Shown: positions 8,756-17,901 of the stretch, piece after piece
Layout: each line of letters starts with the position of its first letter
Numbering within the stretch: position 1 is the stretch's first letter
From: Methylococcus sp.
GTDB lineage: Bacteria > Pseudomonadota > Gammaproteobacteria > Methylococcales > Methylococcaceae
Direction: 5' to 3'
NCBI GenBank assembly: GCA_028688525.1
Contig: JAQTYA010000001.1
Location: 25,906-89,905, forward strand
DNA: 64,000 nt
The notes under the pieces: model-generated
Told to the model about the DNA's origin: nothing
Database searches by the model: none
Seen by the model: only the letters and a program-made list of their open reading frames with translations
Position numbers and translations under genes: made by a program

Positions 8756-10483
8756 ATGAAAAAGCCCGAAAGCGTCGTCTATTGGCTCAAGGACAAGCCG
8801 CCGGCCGCGATTTCCTTATTCGTAAGCCTGCAGCAGCTTTCTTTCCTCGGCGTTTACCTCGTGATCTCGCCTTTGTTCATAATGGCCGAGAACATAGACA
8901 ACGAGTCGTCCCAGGCGTTGATCGCCATGACGCTGCTGGTTTCGGGTATCGGGGTCATGCTGCAGGCCGCAGGAAGATTCGGCATCGGCTCGGGCTATTT
9001 CTGCCCCTTGCAGGTCACTTCGGCTTCTTTCGCGACTATGGAGCTGGCAAGGGTCTCAGGCGGCCTGCCGCTCGCCTTCGGCATGGTCGGTGTAATGGGC
9101 CTCTCGCAGATCGTGTTCGGCGAACTGTTCCGGCGTATGCGCGGTATTTTCTCGGTGCAGCTCGCGGGCGTCGCCGTGACCTTGATCGGCCTGGGTCTCG
9201 GTTACAGGGGCGTGGTGTTGATGGGCGGGATCGATGCGCCCGGCGGGCTGTGGAAACACGATATGGCGATCGGGTTTCTCGCCTTGGCGGTGATGATCGT
9301 GTGCAACGTCTGGACTTCGGGGAGTCTCCGGCTGTTTTCGGCTTTCGCGGGAATCTTCGCCGGTTTCGCCGCCAGTATTCTGGTCGATGGAGTCCGTCCG
9401 GAAGATGCCGCAAGATTTGCCCAGAGCCCCGTCTTCGCTCTGCCAAAGCTACCCGTCTTCGGCTGGGCCTTCGACGCCGGTCTCGTTATTCCCTATGTGG
9501 TCCTTGGCCTGGCGTTTTCCCTGCACGGATTCGGTGCGCTTGCCGCCGCGCAGCGTTTCAACGACGCCGACTGGCGGCATCCGGACATGGCCCAAATCTC
9601 TCACGGCATTCGGGCCGAAGGCGTCTCGAATGTGATTGCGGCTTTGGCCAACAGCCTTCCGCTGACGTCCAGCGGCGGCGCGGTGTCCCTGGCCGCGGCT
9701 ACGGGCTGCACCAGCCGCTACGTCGCCTACTGGCTTGGGGGAGTCATGATATTCATGGCGCTCCTGCCCAAGATCACGCTGTTCTGGTTCGTGCTTCCTG
9801 TACCGGTGATCGGTGCCGCAGCGATTTTTTTGTCGTCTTTTACCCTCTTGACCGGGCTGCAGATGATCGCCGGCCGCCTGCTCGACAACCGCAAGGTGCT
9901 GACGGTGGGCATCGGACTGCTGCTCGGGATCAGCCATGAACCCTTGAAGCACTACTATCGCGATGAATTGCCGGCTTTCCTGGTGCCCGTGACCCAGTCG
10001 AGTGTCGCACTGGGAGTGGCAGGCGCAACCTTGCTATCGGGGCTATTCCGCATCGGCGCGGGTACGCGGCGGAGGCGGTCGTTCGTTCTGCGGGCGTCGC
10101 GGCTGGACGATGTTACCGAATACCTGGAACAGCAGGGGCGCGCCTGGGGGGCTTGCGCAGATACGGTGCGGCGCGCTGAATACGCCATCTGGCAGGCTTT
10201 CGAGATCCTCGACGACCACGAGTTCGTGGAGCGGGACGAGGATGGCAACGGCGTGGTCGAGGTAGAAACCGTGGTCGACGAGTTTACATTCGTGGTCATT
10301 GCCCGTTACCGTGGCGCCTCGATTCCGGTGGCCACGCATGCGCCGACCCATGAGGAGATGCTGGAGTCCGATACGGGCATCGTGCAAATGGCCGGTTATC
10401 TGCTTTATAAATTGGCGGATCGGGTGCGCTCGCGCGAACTCTCGAAGGGCGTGGCAGAATTTCGGCTCACATTCGTTGATTAA
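8756..10483 (+). CDS. NCS2-type nucleobase permease fused to a C-terminal HATPase-like domain
   Basis: Residues about 1-430 form a polytopic permease of the xanthine/uracil (NCS2) family. The segment ANSLPLTSSGGAVSLAAATG with a following TSRYV corresponds to the substrate-region helix, and a helix-rich ending precedes residue 440. Residues about 440-575 are soluble and charged. They include AEYAIWQAFEILDDHEF, positioned like an N box, and a C-terminal YLLYKLADRV segment positioned like the end of an RsbW domain. The usual N-box Asn and the D-x-G motif are absent, so this looks like a degenerate anti-sigma-type ATPase domain. It lies between a carbonic anhydrase gene and a STAS gene. Substrate specificity cannot be read from sequence. 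Confidence 0.75.
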   Translation: MKKPESVVYWLKDKPPAAISLFVSLQQLSFLGVYLVISPLFIMAENIDNESSQALIAMTLLVSGIGVMLQAAGRFGIGSGYFCPLQVTSASFATMELARVSGGLPLAFGMVGVMGLSQIVFGELFRRMRGIFSVQLAGVAVTLIGLGLGYRGVVLMGGIDAPGGLWKHDMAIGFLALAVMIVCNVWTSGSLRLFSAFAGIFAGFAASILVDGVRPEDAARFAQSPVFALPKLPVFGWAFDAGLVIPYVVLGLAFSLHGFGALAAAQRFNDADWRHPDMAQISHGIRAEGVSNVIAALANSLPLTSSGGAVSLAAATGCTSRYVAYWLGGVMIFMALLPKITLFWFVLPVPVIGAAAIFLSSFTLLTGLQMIAGRLLDNRKVLTVGIGLLLGISHEPLKHYYRDELPAFLVPVTQSSVALGVAGATLLSGLFRIGAGTRRRRSFVLRASRLDDVTEYLEQQGRAWGACADTVRRAEYAIWQAFEILDDHEFVERDEDGNGVVEVETVVDEFTFVVIARYRGASIPVATHAPTHEEMLESDTGIVQMAGYLLYKLADRVRSRELSKGVAEFRLTFVD

Positions 10484-10522
10484 TTCCGATGTATTTCAAT
10501 TCAATTGCCATGGAGCAAATCG

Positions 10523-10849
10523 ATGCTTGATATCACTAATGAAAACCGGGGCGAAGTGCTGATCGCCCATCTGAGCGGTCGCATCGATGCCGCCGCCTCC
10601 CGCGCCTTCGAGGAGCAAGCGTTGGCTTGGCTGGAGGCCGGAACACGCAGCCTGGTGATGGATCTTGCATCGATCAGCTATATCAGCAGCGCGGGTTTGC
10701 GGGTATTTCTGCTGATCGCCAAGAAGCTCAAGGAGGTCGACGGGTCGGTCAAACTTTGCGCATTGAGTCCGGCTGTCAACGACGTCTTCGAGATCAGCGG
10801 CTTCAGCCGGTTGTTTTCGATCTACCCGTCGCTCGATCAGGCACTCTAA
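10523..10849 (+). CDS. STAS-domain anti-sigma factor antagonist
   Basis: This single STAS domain (108 residues) is of the SpoIIAA/RsbV type. LAHLSGRIDAA-like beta strands precede the motif SYISSAGLRVFL, which holds the serine normally phosphorylated by an RsbW-type kinase. I place the start at ATG 10523 because GGAG lies 7 nt upstream. The track ORF start at 10505 lacks such a site. The gene follows the permease-HATPase fusion by 39 nt and precedes the binding-protein gene by 31 nt. The likely kinase partners are the RsbW-like protein at 7.4 kb or the permease tail, which is inference. Confidence 0.88.
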   Translation: MLDITNENRGEVLIAHLSGRIDAAASRAFEEQALAWLEAGTRSLVMDLASISYISSAGLRVFLLIAKKLKEVDGSVKLCALSPAVNDVFEISGFSRLFSIYPSLDQAL

Positions 10850-10880
10850 GCCTGCACTGCGCGCTCGCCCGGCCTTCGGT

Positions 10881-12158
10881 ATGAAGAAGTTTCTTCTTGT
10901 CTTCGCGGTTTTAGCATTACTTGCGGCTATCGGTGGCGCGTGGACCTTCCGCGGACACATTCGGCCGCCCATCAAGATCGGCGTTTTGCATTCGCTGACG
11001 GGTGCCATGGCCATTAGCGAAAAATCGGCCGTAGACGCCGAACTCATGGCCATCGACGAGATCAATGCAGCGGGCGGATTGCTCGGGCGCCGCGTCGAAG
11101 CCGTGGTAGCCGATGGCGCATCGGATTGGGCGACTTTCGCCCGTCAGGCAAGCCGGCTGATTACGGAGGAACAGGTCAGTGCGATCATCGGTTGCTGGAC
11201 TTCGGCCTGCCGGAAGAACGTTAAACCGGTGGTCGAAAAATACAACCATCTACTGATCTATCCCATGGCCTATGAAGGCCTGGAAATCTCCAAGAACATC
11301 ATTTACACGGGCTTAGCGCCGAACCAGCAGATCGTGCCGGCCTTGAAATGGAGCTTAGACAAGCTGGGGCGCCGGGTATTCCTGGTGGGGTCAGATTATG
11401 TATGGCCGCATAGCGTCAATGCCGTTCTTGGCGATTGGATCAAAGGCCTCAACGGTGAAATCGTGGGCGAGGAGTATGTCTTTTTCGGTAGCAGCGACGT
11501 CGCCGGTACGGTTCGGAAAATTGCCGCCGCCCATCCCGATGTAGTCATCAGTACAATCGCCGGCGAGTCAAATCTTGCGTTTTATCGCGTGCTGAGGGAG
11601 TCTGGCGTCCAGGCGAAAGATGTGCCGGTGGTGTCGCTTTCCGTCGGCGAAGAAGAGTTGCGCGATATCCCGGCTCGCGATGCTGCCGGGCACTATTCGG
11701 CCTGGGGCTATTTCCAGGCGGTGAACCGCGAAGAAAATACTGCTTTCGTTCAGCGATTTCGCGAGCGCTACGGCCACGACCGGGTGACGGCGGATTTTTC
11801 CGAAACGGCCTATTTCAGCATTTTACTTTGGGCCGAAGCGGTGCGCGAGGCGGGATCTCCCGATGCCGCGCTGGTCAATGAGTACATGCTCGGGCAGAGC
11901 ATCGACGCGCCGGAAGGCGTGGTGACTGTCGATCCCGCGACGCGCCATACCTGGCGGTCGTTCAATATGGCGCGGATACTGGAAGACGGTCAGATGGAAA
12001 TCGTCTGGTCCACCGACCACCCCATCCGGCCTGTGCCGTACCCCAGAACCCGCAGTCGCAGCGAATGGGATAATTTTCTCAACGCGCTTTACTTGGGCTG
12101 GAACCATAATTGGGCGAATCCCGTTCCGCCCGAAGATAAAAAGGGGCAGCGGCAGTGA
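10881..12158 (+). CDS. Membrane-anchored urea/short-chain-amide-type solute-binding protein
   Basis: This 425-residue protein belongs to the type I periplasmic binding fold used by UrtA and AmiC. Residues about 3-23 are a signal anchor or signal peptide. IKIGVLHSLTGAMAISE and EINAAGGLLGRRVEAVVADGAS are family landmarks, and IIGCWTSACRKNVKPV and YEGLEISKNIIYTG match the UrtA-like subgroup. No ABC permease or ATPase genes are adjacent. Instead the stop overlaps the start of a chemoreceptor gene, so the protein probably acts as a ligand-sensing partner and not as a transporter component. The ligand could be urea, an amide or something else. Confidence 0.85.
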   Translation: MKKFLLVFAVLALLAAIGGAWTFRGHIRPPIKIGVLHSLTGAMAISEKSAVDAELMAIDEINAAGGLLGRRVEAVVADGASDWATFARQASRLITEEQVSAIIGCWTSACRKNVKPVVEKYNHLLIYPMAYEGLEISKNIIYTGLAPNQQIVPALKWSLDKLGRRVFLVGSDYVWPHSVNAVLGDWIKGLNGEIVGEEYVFFGSSDVAGTVRKIAAAHPDVVISTIAGESNLAFYRVLRESGVQAKDVPVVSLSVGEEELRDIPARDAAGHYSAWGYFQAVNREENTAFVQRFRERYGHDRVTADFSETAYFSILLWAEAVREAGSPDAALVNEYMLGQSIDAPEGVVTVDPATRHTWRSFNMARILEDGQMEIVWSTDHPIRPVPYPRTRSRSEWDNFLNALYLGWNHNWANPVPPEDKKGQRQ

Positions 12159-14179
12159 AACTCGCGGCTTCCAGCAATAGGCACGGGACCATCGTCGGGC
12201 GCTTGCTGCGCTGGTTCCTGATCCTGGCGACGGTACCCAGCGTCGTTCTGACGCTGGTGACCAATTATCTTTCGGCCGATGCGTTGCGCGACCGCGTGCA
12301 GGGCGAGCTGATGTTTATCGCCTTGGCCAAGGCGGAGGACGTCGAAACCTATGCTTTCGAGCGGATCAGGGCGGCAGTCGTACTGCGCAACAACCATTAT
12401 CTGGTTGCGGCCATGCACACGGCGCAAAAATACCAGCGCGAACCGGCGCGCTACGCTAAGGAGCTCCAGGCATTCGACGCGGATGTGCGTCCGGTGCTCG
12501 ATTTCATGACGGAGAATTTGGGCTTCAAGAATCTAATCGTCTTCGATCCGCAGAGCGAAGTCTTGTACCAGGCGCACCCCGTCCAGCAACTAGGGCGCAA
12601 TCTGTACGAGGGTCAGTTGAAAGATTCGGCGCTGGCCAAGGCGGTGCAGCATGCCACGACTTTGCTGGATGCCGAAATCTCCGACTTTGGCGCCTATCCG
12701 GGCAGTATCGTACCGGTGGGGTATGTGGTCACCCCGCTGTTCGACAGCGGGGGGGAACTCATCGCCATCATCGCGCTGCAGCTGGATTCTGACGAGGTTT
12801 TCGCGCCTTTCCTGGATTTCGGCGGCCTCGGCGAATCAGGTCAGACCGTCGTCGGCCTGCTCGACCATAACGAGATTCGCATCGTTTCCCCCCTGAGGCA
12901 TCATCCGGAAAACACGTCTAAGCTGCGTATCCAGATGGGAGACAACTGGGCGCAAGGTATCCAAAAAGCCGTGCTGGGCAATCGCGATTTCGGTGAAATT
13001 CTCGGTATCGGCAAGAGCCGTGTATTGGCGAGCTGGACCTATCTTCCCTCGTTTCGCTGGGGGTTATCGGTGGAGATGGACGTCGACGAGGCGCTGGCGT
13101 TGGTCGACACTCAGCGTTGGGTCAACGGCGGCTTGCTGGCGTTGCTGCTGATACCGACGGCGCTGGCTGCGTTGCTGGTGTCGCGCACCATTTCCCGCCC
13201 CATAGGGGAAGCCATCGCGGCGGCCGAAACGGTGGCGGAAGGCAATCTCACGGCCAGCCTGGATAGCGACCGGGACGACGAAACCGGCAAGCTGCTGCGC
13301 GCTTTGGGGAGGATGACCGCGTATCTCAACTCCTTGGTCGGCCAAGTACAGAAATCGATCATCGAATTGGTATCCACCTCGAACACGTTGACCGCGATGA
13401 ATCGGGCTCAGGAGGAGGATATTTCCGCCTTCGGCGCCACCACGAACCAGATTGCGGCAGCGTCTAGGGAAATCTCCGCAACCTCGGAAGAGTTGCTCCG
13501 CACCATGACCGACGTCACCCGCATGGCCGGAGGGACGGCCGAGTTGGCGAACGCTGGGCGCAACGAACTCGCGGACATGGAGCAGGTGATGCACACTCTG
13601 GCCGAATCGACTGGGTCCATCGCCGATAAGCTCAACGCCATCAGCGCCCGGGCGAATGACATTTCCACGATGACCACCACCATCAAGCGGGTGGCGGAAC
13701 AGACCAATCTGCTGTCACTCAACGCCTCGATCGAAGCCGAGAAGGCCGGGGAATTCGGCCTTGGATTCGCCGTCGTCGCCCGCGAGATCCGCCGCCTGGC
13801 GGACCAGACCGCGGTGGCGACCCTGGATATCGAAACGGTGGTGCGGGAGATGCACGCCGCAGTCTCGGTCGGGGTGATGGAAATGGACAAATTTTCCGAA
13901 CAGGTTCGGCGCGGCGTCGACGAAACCAGCCGGATTGCCCAGCAGTTTTCCCTCATCATCGAGCAAGTCGGGGAACTCACGCCGCGGTTCGACGCTGTGC
14001 ACGAAGGCATGCGTTCGCAGTCCGCCGGCGCGCTCCAGATTCGGGACGCCATGGTAGCCTTGTCGGAGAGCGCTATGCAGTCGGCGCAGGCGCTGGAGGA
14101 AACCAACCGCGCTTCGCAGAAACTGGAAACCGCCATTGCCGAGTTGCGCAAAGAAATCGCCATGTTCCGCCTGTCTTGA
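12155..14179 (+). CDS. Methyl-accepting chemotaxis-type receptor, WspA-like
   Basis: The protein starts at GTG 12155, overlapping the previous stop as GTGA, which implies translational coupling. It has TM1 near residues 17-38, a large periplasmic sensor (about 40-315, probably a double Cache domain), TM2 near 322-345, a HAMP domain and a cytoplasmic signalling hairpin. The hairpin tip QTNLLSLNASIEAEKAGEF (near 517), followed by EIRRLADQTAVATLDIE, resembles WspA-type receptors that control cyclic-di-GMP synthesis rather than flagellar chemoreceptors. No cheA, cheW or wspR gene lies nearby. Input is probably the binding protein encoded just upstream. Confidence 0.88.
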   Translation: MKLAASSNRHGTIVGRLLRWFLILATVPSVVLTLVTNYLSADALRDRVQGELMFIALAKAEDVETYAFERIRAAVVLRNNHYLVAAMHTAQKYQREPARYAKELQAFDADVRPVLDFMTENLGFKNLIVFDPQSEVLYQAHPVQQLGRNLYEGQLKDSALAKAVQHATTLLDAEISDFGAYPGSIVPVGYVVTPLFDSGGELIAIIALQLDSDEVFAPFLDFGGLGESGQTVVGLLDHNEIRIVSPLRHHPENTSKLRIQMGDNWAQGIQKAVLGNRDFGEILGIGKSRVLASWTYLPSFRWGLSVEMDVDEALALVDTQRWVNGGLLALLLIPTALAALLVSRTISRPIGEAIAAAETVAEGNLTASLDSDRDDETGKLLRALGRMTAYLNSLVGQVQKSIIELVSTSNTLTAMNRAQEEDISAFGATTNQIAAASREISATSEELLRTMTDVTRMAGGTAELANAGRNELADMEQVMHTLAESTGSIADKLNAISARANDISTMTTTIKRVAEQTNLLSLNASIEAEKAGEFGLGFAVVAREIRRLADQTAVATLDIETVVREMHAAVSVGVMEMDKFSEQVRRGVDETSRIAQQFSLIIEQVGELTPRFDAVHEGMRSQSAGALQIRDAMVALSESAMQSAQALEETNRASQKLETAIAELRKEIAMFRLS

Positions 14180-14187
14180 GCGCCGAG

Positions 14188-14213
14188 CCGTTTGGATGCC
14201 AAGCGTCAAACGG
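14188..14213 (+). terminator. Weak hairpin after the chemoreceptor gene
   Basis: CCGTTTG (14188-14194) and CAAACGG (14207-14213) form a 7-bp stem with a 12-nt loop, 8 nt after the chemoreceptor stop. There is no T run, so it may be a weak or factor-dependent terminator. Confidence 0.3.
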
Positions 14214-14286
14214 TGTACACTCCCGCGTTCGATTTTGCGCTGCTGTAGTGTGCTTTTTTAACCCAGACGGAGAGGTTTAGGTTCCC

Positions 14287-15543
14287 ATGTTCAGCAAGGG
14301 TATGGAGATTGCCGGATTCGATGATGAGCTCTGGTCTGCGATCCAGGACGAAGAACGCAGGCAGGAAGACCACATTGAGCTGATCGCTTCGGAGAACTAT
14401 GCCAGCCCGCGGGTAATGCAGGCGCAGGGCACCGTCCTGACCAATAAGTACGCGGAAGGCTATCCCGGCAAGCGCTACTACGGCGGCTGCGAATACGTCG
14501 ATGTCGTAGAGGCGCTGGCCATCGAACGCGCTAAACAGCTGTTCGGGGCGGATTATGCCAACGTACAGCCGCATTCGGGCTCCCAGGCCAATGCCGCCGT
14601 CTACATGGCCCTGCTGAATCCGGGCGACACCGTGCTGGGAATGAGCCTCGCCCACGGCGGCCATCTGACCCATGGCGCCAAGGTCAATTTTTCAGGAAAA
14701 ATCTACAACGCCGTTCAGTACGGTTTGGAGCCGGCGACCGGCGAGATCGATTATGCGCAGGTCGAGGCGCTGGCCCGCGAACATCGGCCTAAGATGATCG
14801 TGGCAGGGTTTTCCGCCTATTCCCAGGTCGTCGACTGGCAGCATTTCCGTGCGATTGCCGATGCCGTCGGCGCTTGGCTCATGGTCGACATGGCCCATGT
14901 CGCCGGACTCATCGCCGTCGGCCTGTACCCCACCCCGGTGCAGATCGCCGACGTCACCACCACGACCACCCACAAGACGCTGCGTGGGCCTCGCGGCGGA
15001 TTGATCCTAGCCAAGGCGAATCCGGACGTCGAGAAAAAGCTCAATTCAGTGGTCTTTCCGGGCATTCAGGGCGGTCCGCTGATGCATGTCGTCGCTGCGA
15101 AAGCCGTGGCGCTCAAGGAAGCATTGCAACCGGATTTCAAGCATTACCAGGCCTCCGTCATGGAGAATGCCGATGCAATGGCCAAGACTTTCATCGCTCG
15201 CGGCTACCGCATCGTATCCGGCGGCACTAAAAACCATCTGTTCTTGGTCGATCTGATCGAGAAAGGCATTACAGGAAAGCGGGCGGAAGAAGTCCTGGGG
15301 CAGGCACATATCACCGTCAACAAGAATGCGGTGCCGAACGATCCGCAGTCGCCGTTCGTGACCAGCGGTATTCGGGTGGGAACGCCGGCGGTGACGACCC
15401 GCGGCTTCGGCGCCGAAGAGTGCCGTTTGCTGGCTGGCTGGATGTGTGACGTCATGGACAATTCCGAAGACGAAGCGGTAATCGGGCAGGTCCGGGAAGG
15501 GGTCACCCAGTTGTGCCGGCGTTTTCCGGTCTACGCCAACTAG
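14287..15543 (+). CDS. glyA: Serine hydroxymethyltransferase
   Basis: It transfers a one-carbon unit between serine and tetrahydrofolate-bound formaldehyde using PLP. In methanotrophs it supplies C1-folate and can feed serine-cycle reactions. [16 protein letters not shown] near the N-terminus and [14 protein letters not shown] near residue 230, with the PLP lysine, are diagnostic. At 418 residues the length is standard. An AGAGG-type ribosome binding site precedes the ATG (gacggagaggtttagg). It is followed 37 nt later by nrdR and then ribD, the common gammaproteobacterial order. Confidence 0.97.
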   Translation: MFSKGMEIAGFDDELWSAIQDEERRQEDHIELIASENYASPRVMQAQGTVLTNKYAEGYPGKRYYGGCEYVDVVEALAIERAKQLFGADYANVQPHSGSQANAAVYMALLNPGDTVLGMSLAHGGHLTHGAKVNFSGKIYNAVQYGLEPATGEIDYAQVEALAREHRPKMIVAGFSAYSQVVDWQHFRAIADAVGAWLMVDMAHVAGLIAVGLYPTPVQIADVTTTTTHKTLRGPRGGLILAKANPDVEKKLNSVVFPGIQGGPLMHVVAAKAVALKEALQPDFKHYQASVMENADAMAKTFIARGYRIVSGGTKNHLFLVDLIEKGITGKRAEEVLGQAHITVNKNAVPNDPQSPFVTSGIRVGTPAVTTRGFGAEECRLLAGWMCDVMDNSEDEAVIGQVREGVTQLCRRFPVYAN

Positions 15544-15579
15544 CAGCCTCCGGCCGCGGCTGCTCCCTGAGTCTCCTCC

Positions 15580-16083
15580 GTGCGGTGTCCTTTTTGCGGT
15601 GCACAAGATACCCGAGTGGTGGATTCCCGCTTATCGCAGGAGGGAGACCAGGTTCGGCGGCGGCGCGAATGCGGCGAATGCCGGGAACGCTTCACGACCT
15701 ATGAGGCGGCCGAACTCAACATGCCGCGGGTTGTGAAATCGGACGGCAGCCGCCAACCCTTCCGCGAAGAAAAACTTCGGGCCGGTATGCTGCGCGCCCT
15801 GGAAAAGCGTCCCGTGCCCAGCGATTTGGTGGAAGCGGCCATCACTCGCATCAAGAAGCGTTTGCTGGCGACAGGCGAGCGGGAAGTGCCATCGCGCCAG
15901 GTCGGCGAGTATGTCATGAACGAATTGAGCCAACTCGACGACGTAGCCTATGTCCGCTTCGCCTCCGTGTACCGCCGCTTCGAAGATGTAAACCAGTTCC
16001 GCGAAGTGATCGACCGTTTGGAACACGAGTTCGAAGCGGACACCGAGTCCCGTGGCCGTCAAGCCGATGCCTTCGATGCCTGA
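15580..16083 (+). CDS. nrdR: Transcriptional repressor NrdR
   Basis: NrdR senses ATP/dATP and represses ribonucleotide reductase genes. A zinc ribbon with CPFCG and [10 protein letters not shown] fills residues 3-35, and an ATP-cone follows ([17 protein letters not shown] onward). The start codon is GTG (MRCPFCG) and the length of 167 is normal for the family. It lies between glyA and ribD, the usual position. No NrdR box was searched for elsewhere in this window, and no nrd genes are present here. Confidence 0.95.
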   Translation: MRCPFCGAQDTRVVDSRLSQEGDQVRRRRECGECRERFTTYEAAELNMPRVVKSDGSRQPFREEKLRAGMLRALEKRPVPSDLVEAAITRIKKRLLATGEREVPSRQVGEYVMNELSQLDDVAYVRFASVYRRFEDVNQFREVIDRLEHEFEADTESRGRQADAFDA

Positions 16084-16097
16084 AGCGGAAATGGCGC

Positions 16098-17213
16098 GTG
16101 ATTGAAACGGCTGATTGGAGCGCCGAGGATTTTCGGCACATGGCGCGGGCGCTGCGCTTGGCGGAGCGCGGCGTGTATACCACCGATCCCAATCCTAGAG
16201 TTGGCTGCGTCCTGGTGCGCGAAGGCGAGATCGTCGGCGAGGGCTGGCACCAGAGGGCAGGCGGGCCGCATGCCGAAGTCGTAGCCCTGCGAGGGGCGGG
16301 CGAGCGGGCACGTGGCGCAACCGCCTATGTCACGCTGGAGCCGTGTTCGCATCACGGCCGTACCCCGCCTTGCGCCGAAGGCTTGATCCAGGCTGGGGTG
16401 CGCCGTGTGGTCGCCGCCATGGAGGATCCCAACCCCAGGGTTTCCGGGCGCGGCATGGCGCTACTGGAGCAGGCCGGCATCGCAGTTTCCTGCGGCTTGC
16501 TTGAGCACGATGCAGAGGGCTTGAACCCAGGATTCGTCAAGCGTATGCGTTCGGGCCGGCCCTATGTTCGAAGCAAGTTGGCCATGAGCCTCGACGGGCG
16601 CACTGCGCTTGCTTCGGGCGAAAGCCGTTGGATTACGGGCGATGCGGCGCGGCGCGACGTGCATCGCTTGAGAGCGCGCAGTTCCGCTGTCGTGACCGGC
16701 ATCGGCACCGTGCTGGCCGACGATCCGGCGCTGACCGTGCGGCTGGGAGATGATTTCGAACTGGAGCCGCCGGCGCGGGTAGTGCTGGACAGCCGTCTGC
16801 AGTCATCGCCGCACGCGCAGATATTCCGCCAGCCCGGCCGTGTCCTGGTCATTACCGGGGAGGCGAAGCCTTTGGCGCGGCAACGGCTGGCCGAGGCGGG
16901 CGTAGAAGTGGTCGAGGTGGGCACGGACACCGCGGGGAGGCCAGATCTGGCCGAGGTCGTGAACGCGCTGGGGCGCATGGAGTTCAACGAGGTGCTGTTC
17001 GAGGCCGGGGCAATCTTGAACGGCGCGCTGCTGGCAGCCGGGGCGGTCGACGAATGGATCGTCTACCTTGCGCCTTGCGTCCTGGGCGATGACGGACGCG
17101 GTCTGTTCCGGTTGCCCGGTTTCGCCCGCATGGCCGATCGGCCTGAGCTGGAGATCCAGGATATCCGGCAGGTCGGGAAGGATCTGCGTCTGACGCTCCG
17201 CCAGCTCGCTTGA
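16098..17213 (+). CDS. ribD: Bifunctional riboflavin deaminase/reductase RibD
   Basis: The N-terminal deaminase (about 1-145) has the zinc motifs GGPHAEV and LEPCSHHGRTPPC. The C-terminal reductase (about 150-371) has SLDGRTALASGESRWITG and AGAILNGALLAAG. It performs two consecutive steps of riboflavin synthesis. The likely start is GTG at 16098, 14 nt after nrdR. An ATG at 16140 would cut into the deaminase fold. The length of 371 is typical. It heads the riboflavin genes ribD-ribE-ribB-ribH. Confidence 0.95.
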   Translation: MIETADWSAEDFRHMARALRLAERGVYTTDPNPRVGCVLVREGEIVGEGWHQRAGGPHAEVVALRGAGERARGATAYVTLEPCSHHGRTPPCAEGLIQAGVRRVVAAMEDPNPRVSGRGMALLEQAGIAVSCGLLEHDAEGLNPGFVKRMRSGRPYVRSKLAMSLDGRTALASGESRWITGDAARRDVHRLRARSSAVVTGIGTVLADDPALTVRLGDDFELEPPARVVLDSRLQSSPHAQIFRQPGRVLVITGEAKPLARQRLAEAGVEVVEVGTDTAGRPDLAEVVNALGRMEFNEVLFEAGAILNGALLAAGAVDEWIVYLAPCVLGDDGRGLFRLPGFARMADRPELEIQDIRQVGKDLRLTLRQLA

Positions 17214-17241
17214 TATCGCCGGCTTGAGAGATTTTTACAGC

Positions 17242-17901
17242 ATGTTTACAGGCATAATACAGGCGAAGGGCTGGCTCCAGTGCAAGGAGCCGCGGGTCGG
17301 CGATTTCCGTTTGACGGTTGCCACCGGCAAATTGCCGATGGGTGATGTGGCGCTAGGCGATAGCATCGCCGTCAACGGCGTTTGCCTGACCGCGGTCGAA
17401 TTAGGTACCGGCAATTTCTCTGCCGACGTGTCCCGCGAAACGTTGGCGCGGACTACGCTCGGCGAGCTGGCGTCTGGGGCGGCGCTCAACCTCGAATTGG
17501 CGCTGACGCCTTCGACCCGGCTGGGCGGCCACATCGTTAGCGGCCATGTCGACGGTATCGGCATCGTCAGTTCCCGCAGCGAAGACGGCCGGTCGCTGCG
17601 TTTCCGCATCGAGGCGCCCGCGAATCTGGCGAAATACATCGCTGAAAAGGGCTCGGTCTGCGTCGACGGCATTAGTCTTACGGTCAACGGCGTCGACGGC
17701 TCTGCGTTTGAGATCAATATCGTTCCCCATACGCTGGCCGAAACCACGCTGGGCGAGATGCGTGCCGGGGGCCGGGTCAACCTGGAGGTCGACTTGCTGG
17801 CGCGTTATCTGGAACGGATCATGCTGGGCGAGGCTGCGGCGCGTCCGTCCGGCGCTTTGACGCGCGAACTGCTGCGCGACCATGGATTCTGCACGGAATG
17901 A
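17242..17901 (+). CDS. ribE: Riboflavin synthase alpha chain
   Basis: It dismutates two 6,7-dimethyl-8-ribityllumazine molecules to riboflavin. The start [10 protein letters not shown] is the canonical family N-terminus, so ATG 17242 is chosen over the upstream TTG of the track ORF. The two internal lumazine-binding repeats show as [12 protein letters not shown] and [13 protein letters not shown]. The 219-residue length is normal. Its stop overlaps the start of the next gene as ATGA, so the two are translationally coupled. Confidence 0.96.
   Translation: MFTGIIQAKGWLQCKEPRVGDFRLTVATGKLPMGDVALGDSIAVNGVCLTAVELGTGNFSADVSRETLARTTLGELASGAALNLELALTPSTRLGGHIVSGHVDGIGIVSSRSEDGRSLRFRIEAPANLAKYIAEKGSVCVDGISLTVNGVDGSAFEINIVPHTLAETTLGEMRAGGRVNLEVDLLARYLERIMLGEAAARPSGALTRELLRDHGFCTE

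Noticed and set aside
8662-9939. 425-residue plus-strand ORF overlapping the permease
   Set aside because: It is an alternate frame of the permease gene, arginine-rich and without domain signatures.
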